Assembly: GCA_016928195.1 (NCBI GenBank) | Contig: JAFGLF010000022.1 | Span: forward strand, 31,001 to 95,000 | DNA from: Elusimicrobiota bacterium | GTDB lineage: Bacteria > Elusimicrobiota > UBA8919 | Length of the DNA: 64,000 bases | Reading direction: 5' to 3' | Part shown: positions 25,247 to 34,535 of the stretch, in pieces | How the letters are laid out: each line of letters starts with the position of its first letter | Numbering within the stretch: position 1 is the first letter of the stretch | Notes under the pieces: generated by a model | What the model saw: only the letters and a program-made list of their open reading frames with translations | What the model was told of the DNA's origin: nothing | Databases searched by the model: none | Program-made: the position numbers and the translations under genes

Positions 25247-26722
25247 ATGTTATTCAATACTTTTGAATTTTTAGTATTTTTTACTGTTGTTGTAGCTTTA
25301 TACTATACCTTCGCATTCAGATTCCGTTGGGTACTCCTTCTTGTCGCAAGTTATTATTTTTATATGGCGTGGGAACCCGCCTATATTATTCTCATAATTA
25401 TTTCCACGCTTATTGATTATTTTGCCGGTCTGAAGATGGACCAGGTTACGGAAAAAACAAAGCGCCGAAAATACCTGATTCTGAGTATTGTAACCAACCT
25501 GGCATTGCTCTTTACCTTTAAGTATTACAATTTTTTTGCCGGCACAATCAATAGGCTTTTTGGACACTGCTTAATTTCATATACCTTGCCGGAATCTGGT
25601 TTACTGCTGCCTATTGGTATATCATTCTATACGTTCCAGACGATGGCATATTCATTTGATATTTATCGCGGTGAAATCCGACATGAAAAACATCTTGGTA
25701 TATATGCCCTGTATGTTGCCTATTTCCCGCAGTTGGTTGCCGGTCCTATAGAACGTGCGGGTAATTTAATTAAACAGCTTAAGGTAAAACATGAATTTGA
25801 TTACTACCGTGTTACAGGCGGTTTAAAGTTGATGTTGTGGGGCATGTTCAAGAAGGTTGTTATTGCCGACCGTCTTGCTTTATTTGTTGATAAGGTGTAT
25901 GCTGACCCGACGGGTTATAAGGGTATTTCGTTGATTATTGCTACCGTATTTTTTGCGTTTCAGATTTACTGTGATTTCTCCGGATATTCCGATATCGCTA
26001 TAGGTGCTGCCGAGGTTATGGGCGTACGTCTGATGCAGAATTTCAGAAGGCCGTATCATGCGCAGTCAATCGGCGAATTCTGGAAAAGGTGGCATATATC
26101 ACTGTCGACATGGTTCAGAGATTATTTTTATATTTCTATCGGAGGGAACCGCGTTCCGGTAATGCGGTGGCATTTTAATATATTTATTACTTTTTTAGTC
26201 AGCGGTTTGTGGCACGGTGCAAGCTGGACATTTGTTGTTTGGGGTGCGTTGCACGGATTTTATATGATTTTTGCTAACCTGACAAAAAATATACGTGAGA
26301 AAATCGTTTCGATTTTAGGGTTAATAAAATTCCCGAATATAATGAGATTTCTGCGTGTATGCACTACTTTTCTGCTTGTCTGTTTTGCGTGGATATTTTT
26401 TCGTGCAAATACATTTTCCGATGCAAAATATATTGTCGCCAACCTGTTTTCAGGTATCCCGGATGTTTTTTCTAAATTAAATGATTCAGGCTTCATAAAA
26501 GAATTTGTTTATTTCGGTCAGTCCGGCCGTGAATTCAATATTGCCGTTATTGCTATAATATTGCTAGAAATTGTTCATTTAATACAGTGTCGCGGGAGTA
26601 TTAGGGAAATGATATCTCGTAAACCTTTGTGGATTCGCTGGTCGATATATGTAATTGCCGTTCTGGTGATAATGAATTTTGGTATAACCGAGAAGATCCC
26701 GTTTATCTATTTTCAGTTTTAA
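25247..26722 (+). CDS. MBOAT-family membrane O-acyltransferase (AlgI-like)
   Basis: 491 residues with about 10-11 membrane helices. The signature QLVAGPIERAGNL (about 165-177), the WHIS motif with WFRDYFYISIGGNR, and the catalytic His in GLWHGASWTFVVWG (about 322) are all intact. AlgI-type enzymes pass acetyl groups across the inner membrane to a periplasmic transferase that decorates an exopolysaccharide or cell-wall polymer. The next gene encodes an SGNH-like protein, the usual partner. No polymerase is nearby, so the polymer is unknown. The preceding 90-bp gap holds only a weak AT-rich inverted repeat. Confidence 0.9.
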   Translation: MLFNTFEFLVFFTVVVALYYTFAFRFRWVLLLVASYYFYMAWEPAYIILIIISTLIDYFAGLKMDQVTEKTKRRKYLILSIVTNLALLFTFKYYNFFAGTINRLFGHCLISYTLPESGLLLPIGISFYTFQTMAYSFDIYRGEIRHEKHLGIYALYVAYFPQLVAGPIERAGNLIKQLKVKHEFDYYRVTGGLKLMLWGMFKKVVIADRLALFVDKVYADPTGYKGISLIIATVFFAFQIYCDFSGYSDIAIGAAEVMGVRLMQNFRRPYHAQSIGEFWKRWHISLSTWFRDYFYISIGGNRVPVMRWHFNIFITFLVSGLWHGASWTFVVWGALHGFYMIFANLTKNIREKIVSILGLIKFPNIMRFLRVCTTFLLVCFAWIFFRANTFSDAKYIVANLFSGIPDVFSKLNDSGFIKEFVYFGQSGREFNIAVIAIILLEIVHLIQCRGSIREMISRKPLWIRWSIYVIAVLVIMNFGITEKIPFIYFQF

Positions 26723-26740
26723 CAACGGGATGACTATATA

Positions 26741-27727
26741 ATGAAAAAATTAATTATCAAAATAGGTATAATATTTTTTATAGTATTTACTTTGCAGATT
26801 ATAATATATTTTGCCGAAGGCGGAAGTAAACATGTATATCCGGATAAGATTGAATCGGTTTATGAAATAATAAAAAGCGAACCGGATATTATTTATTTTG
26901 GCGACAGTGTTGTTACAAGCTGTGATGTAGCTGATAAGAATAAAAAAACGCTTCCGGAAATGCTTGAAGAGATACTTAAAAACAAAAAGGTAGGAGCAAT
27001 TGAGAATTCAGCCTACCATCCTGAAGTATTTTATGCCGTTTGCAAAAACATAGTTTCTCGGGGAGCTGGTGTGGAAACGGTTGTGATACCCATTAATTTA
27101 AGATCATTTTCAACCGAGTGGGATATGAAGCCTGAGTATCAGTTTAGAGAAGATATAGCCTTTTTTACATATGACAGCCTGCTTTTTCGGGTTTTTTACG
27201 AACCATTTACAGTATTTAAAGTTTTTGACTTAACACCGGTTTCAGAGGAGGACTATAAACGAACACCGGTATATAATGGAGATATTATGGCCGGCAGAGT
27301 AAAGGATTTTGAGGATAAGGAACGGTATAATAAATATTCGGAAGAAAATATGAAGAACAAACTAACATTTTTTTATCTTTATAAACTTTCAGAAAAACAC
27401 CGTAAAATGAAAGCATTGATATCCCTGGCAAAGTTGCTTAATAAGACTTCCGTCAATGCCGTATTTTATCTGACCCCCGTTGATTATGAAACAGGCGATA
27501 AGTTTATGGGCTCACAGTTTTCAAGCAGGATTAAAAAGAATGCATATGTTGTTGTAAGTCTTCTGAATGAGGCCGGGGCAGATGTTATTGACTTGTCCCG
27601 CAGTTTGCCGAAGGATGCTTTTGATTTGAGTGAAAGACAATATTGTAATGAGCATCTTAATGAAAAGGGGAGGAAGTTTGTCGCCCGGCAGGTAGCCAGG
27701 AGGATCAAACAGTTGGAAGTAAGATGA
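26741..27727 (+). CDS. SGNH/GDSL-like protein, partner of the MBOAT enzyme
   Basis: 328 residues: one N-terminal membrane helix (about 5-23), then a periplasmic domain. A GDS block (IIYFGDSVVTSC at about 52-63) supplies the candidate catalytic Ser, and CNEHLNEKGRKFVA near the end supplies the His. This is the layout of AlgJ/AlgX/DltD-like acyl transferases, which take the acyl group delivered by MBOAT proteins. The gene follows the MBOAT gene by 18 bp and overlaps the next by 4 bp. Sequence similarity beyond the motifs is weak. Confidence 0.68.
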   Translation: MKKLIIKIGIIFFIVFTLQIIIYFAEGGSKHVYPDKIESVYEIIKSEPDIIYFGDSVVTSCDVADKNKKTLPEMLEEILKNKKVGAIENSAYHPEVFYAVCKNIVSRGAGVETVVIPINLRSFSTEWDMKPEYQFREDIAFFTYDSLLFRVFYEPFTVFKVFDLTPVSEEDYKRTPVYNGDIMAGRVKDFEDKERYNKYSEENMKNKLTFFYLYKLSEKHRKMKALISLAKLLNKTSVNAVFYLTPVDYETGDKFMGSQFSSRIKKNAYVVVSLLNEAGADVIDLSRSLPKDAFDLSERQYCNEHLNEKGRKFVARQVARRIKQLEVR

Positions 27728-28225
27728 AGATAAAATCGATTTTATTATTAATTTTCATGGTTTTAGTATTGTCAAACTGCACGGTTATTCCATCTAACGG
27801 CAAGAAACACAAGAGTAAAAAGTATTTAAAAAAAGTGCTTATTGTTTCAAGAAAAAACAGAGTAAGAGACCCGGTGTTTTCCAAGGTTGAGAATATGCTT
27901 AAAAAAGACGGACACAATGTTTTTTTTTACTAATAAGAAAAAGCTGACTGATAGTACAGTCAGAAAATTCGGAGCGGTTGTTGTAGTCAATGAAATAAGA
28001 AAAGGACAAAAGAAGCAGAATATAGAAACATTTTTAAGTCAGCATGAACAGAAAAAAATAATACTTTTTAATGCCGTCGGAACCAAATACTGGAAGTCCA
28101 ACGTGGTGGATTGGAAATCCGCTGCGGAGGATAGGAAAGGTAGCGATAAATCAGATAAATCCCTCGGTATAGCGAAAAATATAGTTGAAGAAATCCGTGC
28201 AGTTTTAAAGGTTCAAAATAAATAA
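27724..28225 (+). pseudogene. Frameshifted small lipoprotein
   Basis: The first part starts at ATG 27724 with a lipoprotein signal (LSNC, Cys about 18) and continues to a run of nine T (27920-27928), where it soon meets a stop. The second part, in another frame, runs on from there to 28225. Removing one T joins the two into one product of about 166 residues (GHNVFF joined to TNKKKLTDS). It is either a real frameshift, a sequencing or assembly error at the homopolymer, or a gene read by transcriptional slippage. I do not recognise the domain. It belongs to the MBOAT/SGNH operon and is followed by a GGAGG site for the next gene. Confidence 0.7.
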
Positions 28226-28244
28226 TTAAGGAGGTTTTTTATAA

Positions 28245-30473
28245 ATGAACGATACTAAAAAGAATTCTTATTATCCGGTTTTGTTTGTTTTATTTTTGAT
28301 ATCCGGTTTTTGCGGACTGCTTTATCAGATTGTATGGCTTCGTCTTGCATTTGCGGCATTTGGTATCATAACACCTGTACTTTCAGTTGTGCTTTCAGTC
28401 TTTATGCTGGGGTTGGCAGTTGGTTCATGGGCCGGAGGAAAATACATAAAAAGTCTTACCGAAAAAACAGGGAAGTCGGCCATTGTTTTTTATGCTTTAA
28501 TGGAAATTTTGATTGGTATCGGAGGTTTAGTTGTCCCAAAAATATTTGAGACTGGCCGGAATATGCTTTTGACCGCCGGAAGTTTCGATTCTTTTAGCTA
28601 TCTGCTTCTTTCTGCTGTCATACTCGGTATTTCAATTCTTCCTTGGTGTATATGTATGGGAGCCACTGTTCCGCTTATGATGGCATTTATTAAAGAATTT
28701 AACCGCGATAATACTCGGGGATTCAGTTATCTTTATCTTGCGAATGTTATAGGTGCGATGTGCGGGACAATATTCACAGCAGTATTTTTGATTGAACTAT
28801 TAGGGTTGCTTGGTACGCTTTTAGTGGCTGTATGCTGTAATTTCGGTATTGCGGTGGTTGCATTTGTTCTGAACTCAAGAGAGCCTTACCGGAAATCCGT
28901 GGATATGGCCGAACAAATTATTACGGCAGATATAAAACCTCTTGCCAGATCAAATATTATGCTTTCTATTTTGTTTATAACAGGTTTTACATCAATGGCT
29001 ATGGAGGTTGTTTGGACACGGGCGTTCACATTACATTTGAGAACTACAATATATGCATTTGCGGGAATACTTGCCGTCTATTTACTTGCGACCTGGTTGG
29101 GCTCATGGTTTTACCGTAAGCAGGCTGCTGAGAATAAAGTCATTGATATTTCATATCTTATGGCACATCTTTCTTATTTTTGTTTTCTTCCGATTCTGGC
29201 CGGAGATGTCAGGCTGTGGAACATAATGTCTAAAGATGGTTTGCGTGCAATTCTTCTTATCAGTATTTTTCCATTTTGTGCCGCGTTGGGATATTTAACT
29301 CCGAAACTAGTGGATGAGTTTTCGCAGGGAAATCCTAAACTTGCAGGAAAGGCCTATGCAATAAATACTATCGGCTGTATTTTAGGTCCGTTATTTGCGG
29401 GTTATCTAATTCTTTCGGTATTTAGCGTAAGGTATACTCTGGTTATTTTGGCTGTACCGTTTATAGTATATTTTGTATATTATTTTAAAAGAACCTGGAT
29501 AAAAAATTCTGTTAATGCAGGTATAACAGGTATTTTAACAGTTGGCATATTGTCTGGTTCCATGGTTTATTTTAAAAACTATGATGAAGGGGCATTATAT
29601 AAAAATGGTGAAGTACGTCGTGACCACGTAGCTACTGTAATTTCAACCGGCGAGGGTCTCAATAAACGTCTTTTAGTCAACGGTGTGGGAATGACAATAT
29701 TGACTCCAATAACAAAATTTATGGCGCATTTACCATTGGCTATACGTGACAGAGAACCCGAATCTGCACTTATTATATGTCTTGGAATGGGGACCACTTT
29801 CCGTTCCGCATCTGCTTGGGGTGTGGATACAACTGCAGTTGAATTGGTGCCCAGTGTGAGTGATGCTTTTGGTTTTTATTTTGATGACGCTGATGAGGTT
29901 CTTAAAAGGCCCAATGCCAGGATTGTTGTGGATGACGGGCGCAGGTTTTTGAAACGTACTGGTAAAAAATTCGATATAATTACCATTGATCCTCCTCCGC
30001 CTATAACATCTGCAGGCTCCGGGTTGCTGTATTCCGAAGAGTTTTACAAAGTTTTAAAGACACGGTTGAGAGAGGGCGGTATTATGGCACAATGGTTCCC
30101 TTTTGGAGAAGAAATGACTTTTCATGCAGTAGTTAAGTCTATAAGTAAAGAATTTCCTTTTGTGCGTGTTTTTCACTCGATTGATAATTGGGGTTATCAC
30201 TTTTTTGCTTCGATGGAGCCTTTTGAAATGCCCAGTGCATCAGATTTTGTCAAGCGGTTACCGCGCGATGCTGCTTCTGATTTTATAGAGTGGAATACAG
30301 GCAAAACACCCAAACAGCTTTATATGGATGTAATACAGAAAGAAATACCGTTACAAAGGATTCTTCCGGCCGATGTTACATTTTCCATTACAGATAACAG
30401 GCCTTTTAACGAATATTTCTTGGTACGCCGTAAAATAAATAAATTAAAAAATCGACATAGAAATATTTGGTAA
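28245..30473 (+). CDS. Membrane-fused spermidine synthase-like protein
   Basis: 742 residues. The first 470 contain about 12-14 membrane helices of the transporter-like type found fused to spermidine synthases (LFLISGFCGLLYQIVWLRLA at the start is typical). The last 250 form a SAM-binding Rossmann domain: ALIICLGMGTTFRSA, the acidic VELVPSV, and DDGRRFLKRTGKKFDIITID (motif D-P-P-P-P follows). The synthase half resembles SpeE but may use another substrate. GGAGG stands 9 bp before ATG. Confidence 0.85.
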   Translation: MNDTKKNSYYPVLFVLFLISGFCGLLYQIVWLRLAFAAFGIITPVLSVVLSVFMLGLAVGSWAGGKYIKSLTEKTGKSAIVFYALMEILIGIGGLVVPKIFETGRNMLLTAGSFDSFSYLLLSAVILGISILPWCICMGATVPLMMAFIKEFNRDNTRGFSYLYLANVIGAMCGTIFTAVFLIELLGLLGTLLVAVCCNFGIAVVAFVLNSREPYRKSVDMAEQIITADIKPLARSNIMLSILFITGFTSMAMEVVWTRAFTLHLRTTIYAFAGILAVYLLATWLGSWFYRKQAAENKVIDISYLMAHLSYFCFLPILAGDVRLWNIMSKDGLRAILLISIFPFCAALGYLTPKLVDEFSQGNPKLAGKAYAINTIGCILGPLFAGYLILSVFSVRYTLVILAVPFIVYFVYYFKRTWIKNSVNAGITGILTVGILSGSMVYFKNYDEGALYKNGEVRRDHVATVISTGEGLNKRLLVNGVGMTILTPITKFMAHLPLAIRDREPESALIICLGMGTTFRSASAWGVDTTAVELVPSVSDAFGFYFDDADEVLKRPNARIVVDDGRRFLKRTGKKFDIITIDPPPPITSAGSGLLYSEEFYKVLKTRLREGGIMAQWFPFGEEMTFHAVVKSISKEFPFVRVFHSIDNWGYHFFASMEPFEMPSASDFVKRLPRDAASDFIEWNTGKTPKQLYMDVIQKEIPLQRILPADVTFSITDNRPFNEYFLVRRKINKLKNRHRNIW

Positions 30474-30478
30474 AAAAT

Positions 30479-31036
30479 ATGGGTTATGAAGCAGCGTTGA
30501 AGAAAGCATGGGAATGTGTAGAAGAATCAGCTTCTGAAGAACTATATGAAGTAAGGTTTTTAAACAGGGTTTTTATTATTAAACTAAACGATAAAAGTGC
30601 TGTTGATAAAACAGATGGCAGAAAAGTAAAGGATTTTATTTCAATTTTGATTTTACATTATCTTGAAAAAAGAATAAAAGGGCTTCCCTTGATAGCTGGA
30701 GAATGGATATCTTTTAAGGAACTTTCAGGAGGACAAAGTTATTATAGCGCTTTTCATAAAAATGCCATCGAACGGTTGATTAGTAAATTCGAAAAAAATC
30801 CTGATATACTTAGTTGTTTGCCGGACGGATTGTCCTGCAGACGTGTTGAATACGGAGACAGCGGAATAATAATTGATGTTTTTGAGGGGGTCCCGGTAAT
30901 GATTACCCTTTGGAAAGGTGATGATGAATTCAAGTTTAATGCCAATATACTTTTTGATAAGAATATTAGCCTTATATTTTGTACTGAAGATGTGTCTATC
31001 CTATCCGGGATTTTAGTACGAAATATAATTAGTTAG
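30479..31036 (+). CDS. DUF3786 family protein
   Basis: 185 residues from ATG 30479; the in-frame TTG at 30467 is less likely. Signatures are AGEWISFKELSGGQSYYSAF (about 76-95), VMITLWKGDDEFKFNANILFD and the end FCTEDVSILSG. The family is widespread in anaerobes, sometimes near corrinoid enzymes, with no proven function; I see no cofactor motif. It overlaps or abuts the synthase-like gene and is followed by a hairpin at 31071. Confidence 0.75.
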   Translation: MGYEAALKKAWECVEESASEELYEVRFLNRVFIIKLNDKSAVDKTDGRKVKDFISILILHYLEKRIKGLPLIAGEWISFKELSGGQSYYSAFHKNAIERLISKFEKNPDILSCLPDGLSCRRVEYGDSGIIIDVFEGVPVMITLWKGDDEFKFNANILFDKNISLIFCTEDVSILSGILVRNIIS

Positions 31037-31070
31037 AGAGTCTGATCCTGCCTGAATATACCCCATTTTT

Positions 31071-31107
31071 ACCCCCACACCAATGGTCCGTCTATTGGTG
31101 TGGGGGT
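31071..31107. repeat. CACACCAAC-family hairpin, copy 2
   Basis: A perfect 14-bp stem, ACCCCCACACCAAT (31071-31084) with ATTGGTGTGGGGGT (31094-31107), loop GGTCCGTCT. TTTA follows, so it may also work as a terminator. It ends 4 bp before a -35 box. Confidence 0.9.
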
Positions 31108-31111
31108 TTAC

Positions 31112-31140
31112 TTGACTTTTCCGGTTTTATTTGATATTAT
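31112..31140 (+). promoter_or_regulatory. Promoter upstream of aspS
   Basis: TTGACT (31112-31117), a 17-bp spacer, TATTAT (31135-31140). The predicted leader of about 170 nt runs through the repeat at 31159-31305. Confidence 0.65.
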
Positions 31141-31158
31141 AAAATGATAAAATTTCGC

Positions 31159-31305
31159 AGTATCGGATTGAAAATCCGATACACGCGAATAAACGCGAAT
31201 ATAAGTAAAAACGCTGATAAACGCAAATAAGTCATCAATAAATTCGCGATAATTAGCGTTAGATTAGCGATCATTTGCGTTGTCCGAGTCTGCCTTGGCG
31301 GACGA
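31159..31305. repeat. CGCGAAT-family palindrome in the aspS leader
   Basis: A short stem (GTATCGGATT with AATCCGATAC) is followed by CGCGAATA units on the left and ATTCGCG, TTAGCG, TTTGCG units on the right, complementary overall. The end TCCGAG...TTGGCGGA is a degenerate member of the TCCGCC/GGCGGA palindrome family. Relatives are at 37482, 39456 and 45628. Confidence 0.8.
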
Positions 31306-31315
31306 GGAGTATCTT

Positions 31316-33100
31316 GTGAAAAGAACTCATAATTGTAATGAATTGAAGGGTTCCGATATATCAAAGAGAGTAACTCTCTGCGGCTGGGTACAAACCCGTC
31401 GTGACCATGGAGGGGTTATTTTTATTGATATAAGGGATAGATATGGTATTACACAGGTTGTTTTTGATAGTGAAGGTATTATTGAAAAAGCAAAAGTATT
31501 AAAGCCCGAATATGTTATATTGATTGAGGGTAATGTAAGGAAACGGCCGGACGGAACGGTCAATACCAATCTTCCGACCGGCGAGGTGGAAGTGGTTGTT
31601 GAAAAATTTGATGTACTAAATACTTCCAAAACCCCGCCTTTTGAAGTTGTATCGGAAAATCTTCCATCCGAGGAAATTCGTTTAAAATACAGATATATTG
31701 ACCTGCGTAGGAAGAAAATGCAGAAAAATCTTCTTTCCAGACATAGTATAGTACTTACCATAAGGAATTTTTTGGATAAAAATGGTTTTGTGGAAATAGA
31801 AACACCTCAGCTTACAAAATCTACCCCTGAAGGAGCCCGTGATTTCCTTGTTCCGTCACGGTTTGAACCTGGTAAATTTTTTGCACTTCCTCAGTCGCCA
31901 CAGCTCTTTAAGCAGCTTTTGATGGTTTCTGGTTTTGATAAATATTTTCAGATTGCGAAATGTTTCAGGGACGAGGATCTTCGTGCCGACAGACAGCCGG
32001 AGTTTACGCAGGTTGATATGGAGATGTCCTTTGTTGATGAGACAGATGTTATGGATATTACGGAGAAAGTGCTTGCTGAGACCTTTAAAACAGCGGGTAT
32101 TGAGGTGAGTATACCGTTTCCAAGAATCTCCTATGATACGGCAATGCTGAAATATGGCAGTGACCGTCCCGATCTGAGATTCGGACTGGAAATTTTTGAT
32201 TTAACAGAAAAACTTAGAAATACCGGATTTAAAGTTTTTTCGGAAACTATAAAAAATAAAGGCATTATAAGGGGAATTTGTGTCCCGGCAGGCTCGGGCA
32301 AAGCCGGCGGTAGTTGGTCCCGGCAACAGATAGATAATCTTATAGAATTTGCAAAAAAGTTCGGTGCAAAGGGACTTGCCTGGATGAGAATGACAGAAAA
32401 CGGATTTGAATCAAATATAGTTAAATTCTTTTCAAAAGATGAATTGGAAGATATTAAGAATATATCCGGTGCCGGTAAAGATGATATAGTATTTTTTGCA
32501 GCAGATAAGGAAGATGTGGTCTGTGATATTCTTGGGAACATTCGCATTCATCTTGCAAAAACACTAAATTTAATTAATAGTAATTCATATAAATTCTTAT
32601 GGGTTATAGATTTCCCGCTTTTTGAATATAGTGTTGAAGAGAAAAAGTGGAATGCGATTCACCATCCGTTTACCTCGCCCATGGAGACTTCGGAGTTGAA
32701 TCCGCCAGCTGGCGGAGAGAGTTCGGAGTTGGGAAATCTGAAAGCAAGGGCTTATGATGTTGTATTGAATGGTGTCGAGCTTGGCGGAGGGTCTATAAGA
32801 ATTCATAAACAGGATGTTCAGGAAAAGGTTTTCGAAATATTAAAAATTACAAGGGAAGATGCGCGAAAGAAATTCGGATTCCTTCTGGATGCTCTTGAAT
32901 ATGGTGCTCCGCCTCACGGCGGTATTGCGTTGGGACTCGATAGAATTATTGCTATTATCAGCGATTCCGAGTCTATAAGAGATGTTATAGCTTTTCCAAA
33001 AACTCAATCCGGTAGCTGCCTTTTAAGTGGTGCTCCTGCTGAGGTTTCTGAACGGCAGTTAAAAGAATTAAAAATAAGACAGGATAAGATTAAAAAATGA
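31316..33100 (+). CDS. aspS: Aspartyl-tRNA synthetase
   Basis: 594 residues from GTG 31316 (GAGGAG about 7 bp upstream, inside the repeat); an in-frame start at 31280 would translate repeat DNA. Order: OB-fold anticodon domain ([20 protein letters not shown]), class II motifs ([30 protein letters not shown]) and the inserted GAD domain, so it is the bacterial type. His in RRDHGG is the residue linked to non-discriminating enzymes that also charge tRNA-Asn, which needs a GatCAB amidotransferase elsewhere. Near residue 458 it has an in-frame 33-bp insertion with a palindrome and flanking 10-bp direct repeats. Confidence 0.95.
   Translation: MKRTHNCNELKGSDISKRVTLCGWVQTRRDHGGVIFIDIRDRYGITQVVFDSEGIIEKAKVLKPEYVILIEGNVRKRPDGTVNTNLPTGEVEVVVEKFDVLNTSKTPPFEVVSENLPSEEIRLKYRYIDLRRKKMQKNLLSRHSIVLTIRNFLDKNGFVEIETPQLTKSTPEGARDFLVPSRFEPGKFFALPQSPQLFKQLLMVSGFDKYFQIAKCFRDEDLRADRQPEFTQVDMEMSFVDETDVMDITEKVLAETFKTAGIEVSIPFPRISYDTAMLKYGSDRPDLRFGLEIFDLTEKLRNTGFKVFSETIKNKGIIRGICVPAGSGKAGGSWSRQQIDNLIEFAKKFGAKGLAWMRMTENGFESNIVKFFSKDELEDIKNISGAGKDDIVFFAADKEDVVCDILGNIRIHLAKTLNLINSNSYKFLWVIDFPLFEYSVEEKKWNAIHHPFTSPMETSELNPPAGGESSELGNLKARAYDVVLNGVELGGGSIRIHKQDVQEKVFEILKITREDARKKFGFLLDALEYGAPPHGGIALGLDRIIAIISDSESIRDVIAFPKTQSGSCLLSGAPAEVSERQLKELKIRQDKIKK
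32689..32731. repeat. Palindrome insertion with direct repeats inside aspS
   Basis: TTCGGAGTTG occurs at 32689-32698 and 32722-32731, exactly 33 bp apart. Between them is the perfect palindrome TCCGCCAGCTGGCGGA (32701-32716). The length keeps the frame, adding 11 residues ([11 protein letters not shown]). Confidence 0.9.
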
Positions 33101-33426
33101 GTTTTAATCTAAAATCGTTTTTTTTACCCTCACACCAACGATCAATTTCCCCTCGCACTAATGGTCAGTCTATTAGTATTAGGGTTTGTTGGTGTGCGGG
33201 TTTACTTGTTATTTGTTATTTTTTACTTGTTACTTTTGTCTATGCCAAACAAAAGCCGAAAACATACAGAGTGTGGATTTGGCAAGAAAATGGCGATTGT
33301 CTCTGGAATATAGCAAAAAAATTCTATGGTGACGGAAGAAAATGGGTAATTATATACGAAGCAAACAAGGATGAAATAGCTGATCCCGGAAAGATATACC
33401 CAAAACAAAAGTTAATAATTCCTTAA
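33097..33426 (+). CDS. Small LysM-domain protein with repeat-encoded N-terminus
   Basis: 109 residues. The ATG overlaps the aspS stop (ATGA) and is the only ATG, GTG or TTG start in frame before the domain. Residues 10-35 are coded by a nested copy of the CACACCAAC hairpin, residues 30-50 form the hydrophobic signal (coded by 7-bp units such as TACTTGT and TATTTGT), and residues 54-109 are a LysM domain ([20 protein letters not shown], ending [10 protein letters not shown]). LysM binds peptidoglycan. The long, basic N-region is unusual for a signal peptide. Confidence 0.75.
   Translation: MSFNLKSFFLPSHQRSISPRTNGQSISIRVCWCAGLLVICYFLLVTFVYAKQKPKTYRVWIWQENGDCLWNIAKKFYGDGRKWVIIYEANKDEIADPGKIYPKQKLIIP
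33126..33201. repeat. Nested CACACCAAC-family hairpins, copy 3
   Basis: Outer arms ACCCTCACACCAAC (33126-33139) and GTTGGTGTGCGGGT (33188-33201). Inside is a second full hairpin: CCCCTCGCACTAAT (33149-33162), loop GGTCAGTCT, right arm 33172-33184. This looks like one element inserted into the loop of another, within coding sequence. Confidence 0.8.
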
Positions 33427-33427
33427 T

Positions 33428-33540
33428 GGAAACACGAAACTGACACAGAACTAAACACGAAACCGGTGCGAAACATTTTTAAATATAGGTTTAGTGTCAG
33501 TTTTGTGGGATTTTTAAAGTTTCGTGTCAGTTTGGTGGTT
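33428..33540. repeat. ACACGAAAC imperfect palindrome
   Basis: The left part repeats ACACGAAAC and CTGACAC; the right part has GTGTCAGTTTTGTGG and TTTCGTGTCAGTTTGGTGG, complementary to it. It fills the gap before phoH. Confidence 0.75.
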
Positions 33541-33545
33541 TTCAT

Positions 33546-34463
33546 ATGTATACAAAAAACATTTTTATTTCTGATTCAGATGATGCGCTTTCAATTTTTG
33601 GGCAATATGACTCCAATTTAAAACTGCTAGAGAGAAGATTTAATGTGAAGATTTTTGCCAGAGGTGATGAGATTACAATAAAAGGTCGCAAAAAAAATGT
33701 TGAAAATACGGAAATTGCCGTGAATAATATTATTTATAAACTCAAAAATGCAGACAAAAAAACAGAATCGTCTGTTGTGGATTTTTCTCCTGATGCGCTT
33801 GTGGTTACCGAAAGAGGTGCACAGATAAGACCTAGGACAGCCAATCAAAAAAAGTATATTGATGCAATGAATAAGTACGATATGGTTTTTGCAATAGGGC
33901 CGGCTGGTACCGGAAAAACATACTTAGCCGTTGCCCAGGCTATAAAACTACTTAGGGAAAACAGAATTTCAAGGATAGTCCTTTCAAGGCCTATTGTTGA
34001 AGCAGGAGAAAAGCTTGGTTTTCTTCCCGGTGATTTTTATGAAAAGGTAAACCCATATCTTACTCCGCTTTATGATGCGTTTTATTCGATTTTGGGGCCG
34101 CATCATTTTACAAGATATAAAAGCGAAGGCATTATTGATATTGTTCCGCTTGCCTATATGAGAGGGCGAACATTGGATGATGCTTTTGTAATTCTGGATG
34201 AGGCGCAGAATACAACACTCGAGCAGATGAAAATGTTTTTAACCCGGCTGGGCAGCGGTTCGAAATCTATAATTACAGGGGATATAACCCAGATAGATTT
34301 TGAAGAGAAAAAATCTTCCGGACTTGTTTTAGTCTCGAAAATTTTATCATCAATTGCACAGATAAAGTTTATAAATTTTACCGAAGAAGATGTTTTAAGG
34401 CACGGGATTGTAAAAAAGATTGTCAAGGCATTCGAGAAGTGGAACAAGAAAAGCAGGCAGTAG
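33546..34463 (+). CDS. phoH: PhoH-family ATPase
   Basis: 305 residues, normal for PhoL/PhoH. An N-terminal KH-like region is followed by the ATPase with Walker A GPAGTGKT (about 118-125) and Walker B FVILDEAQNTT, plus TGDITQIDF. PhoH proteins are RNA-linked ATPases next to ybeY in many bacteria; the order phoH, 7TM-HD, ybeY here is the conserved one. The last residues (SRQ) and the stop already belong to the repeat at 34454. Confidence 0.93.
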   Translation: MYTKNIFISDSDDALSIFGQYDSNLKLLERRFNVKIFARGDEITIKGRKKNVENTEIAVNNIIYKLKNADKKTESSVVDFSPDALVVTERGAQIRPRTANQKKYIDAMNKYDMVFAIGPAGTGKTYLAVAQAIKLLRENRISRIVLSRPIVEAGEKLGFLPGDFYEKVNPYLTPLYDAFYSILGPHHFTRYKSEGIIDIVPLAYMRGRTLDDAFVILDEAQNTTLEQMKMFLTRLGSGSKSIITGDITQIDFEEKKSSGLVLVSKILSSIAQIKFINFTEEDVLRHGIVKKIVKAFEKWNKKSRQ

Positions 34464-34527
34464 GCAATAGGCAGTAGGGTGTAGTAGTGAAAACTTCTAC
34501 TGCCTACACCCTATCCCCTACCCCCTG
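34454..34527. repeat. Imperfect palindrome of degenerate 7-bp units
   Basis: The left arm reads GCAGTAG, GCAATAG, GCAGTAG, GGTGTAG. The right arm reads CTACTGC, CTACACC, CTATCCC, CTACCCC. The two 34-nt arms are complementary with mismatches. The same CTACTGC/CTGCC unit encodes part of the signal peptide at 6820. Confidence 0.85.
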
Positions 34528-34535
34528 AAGTTATT

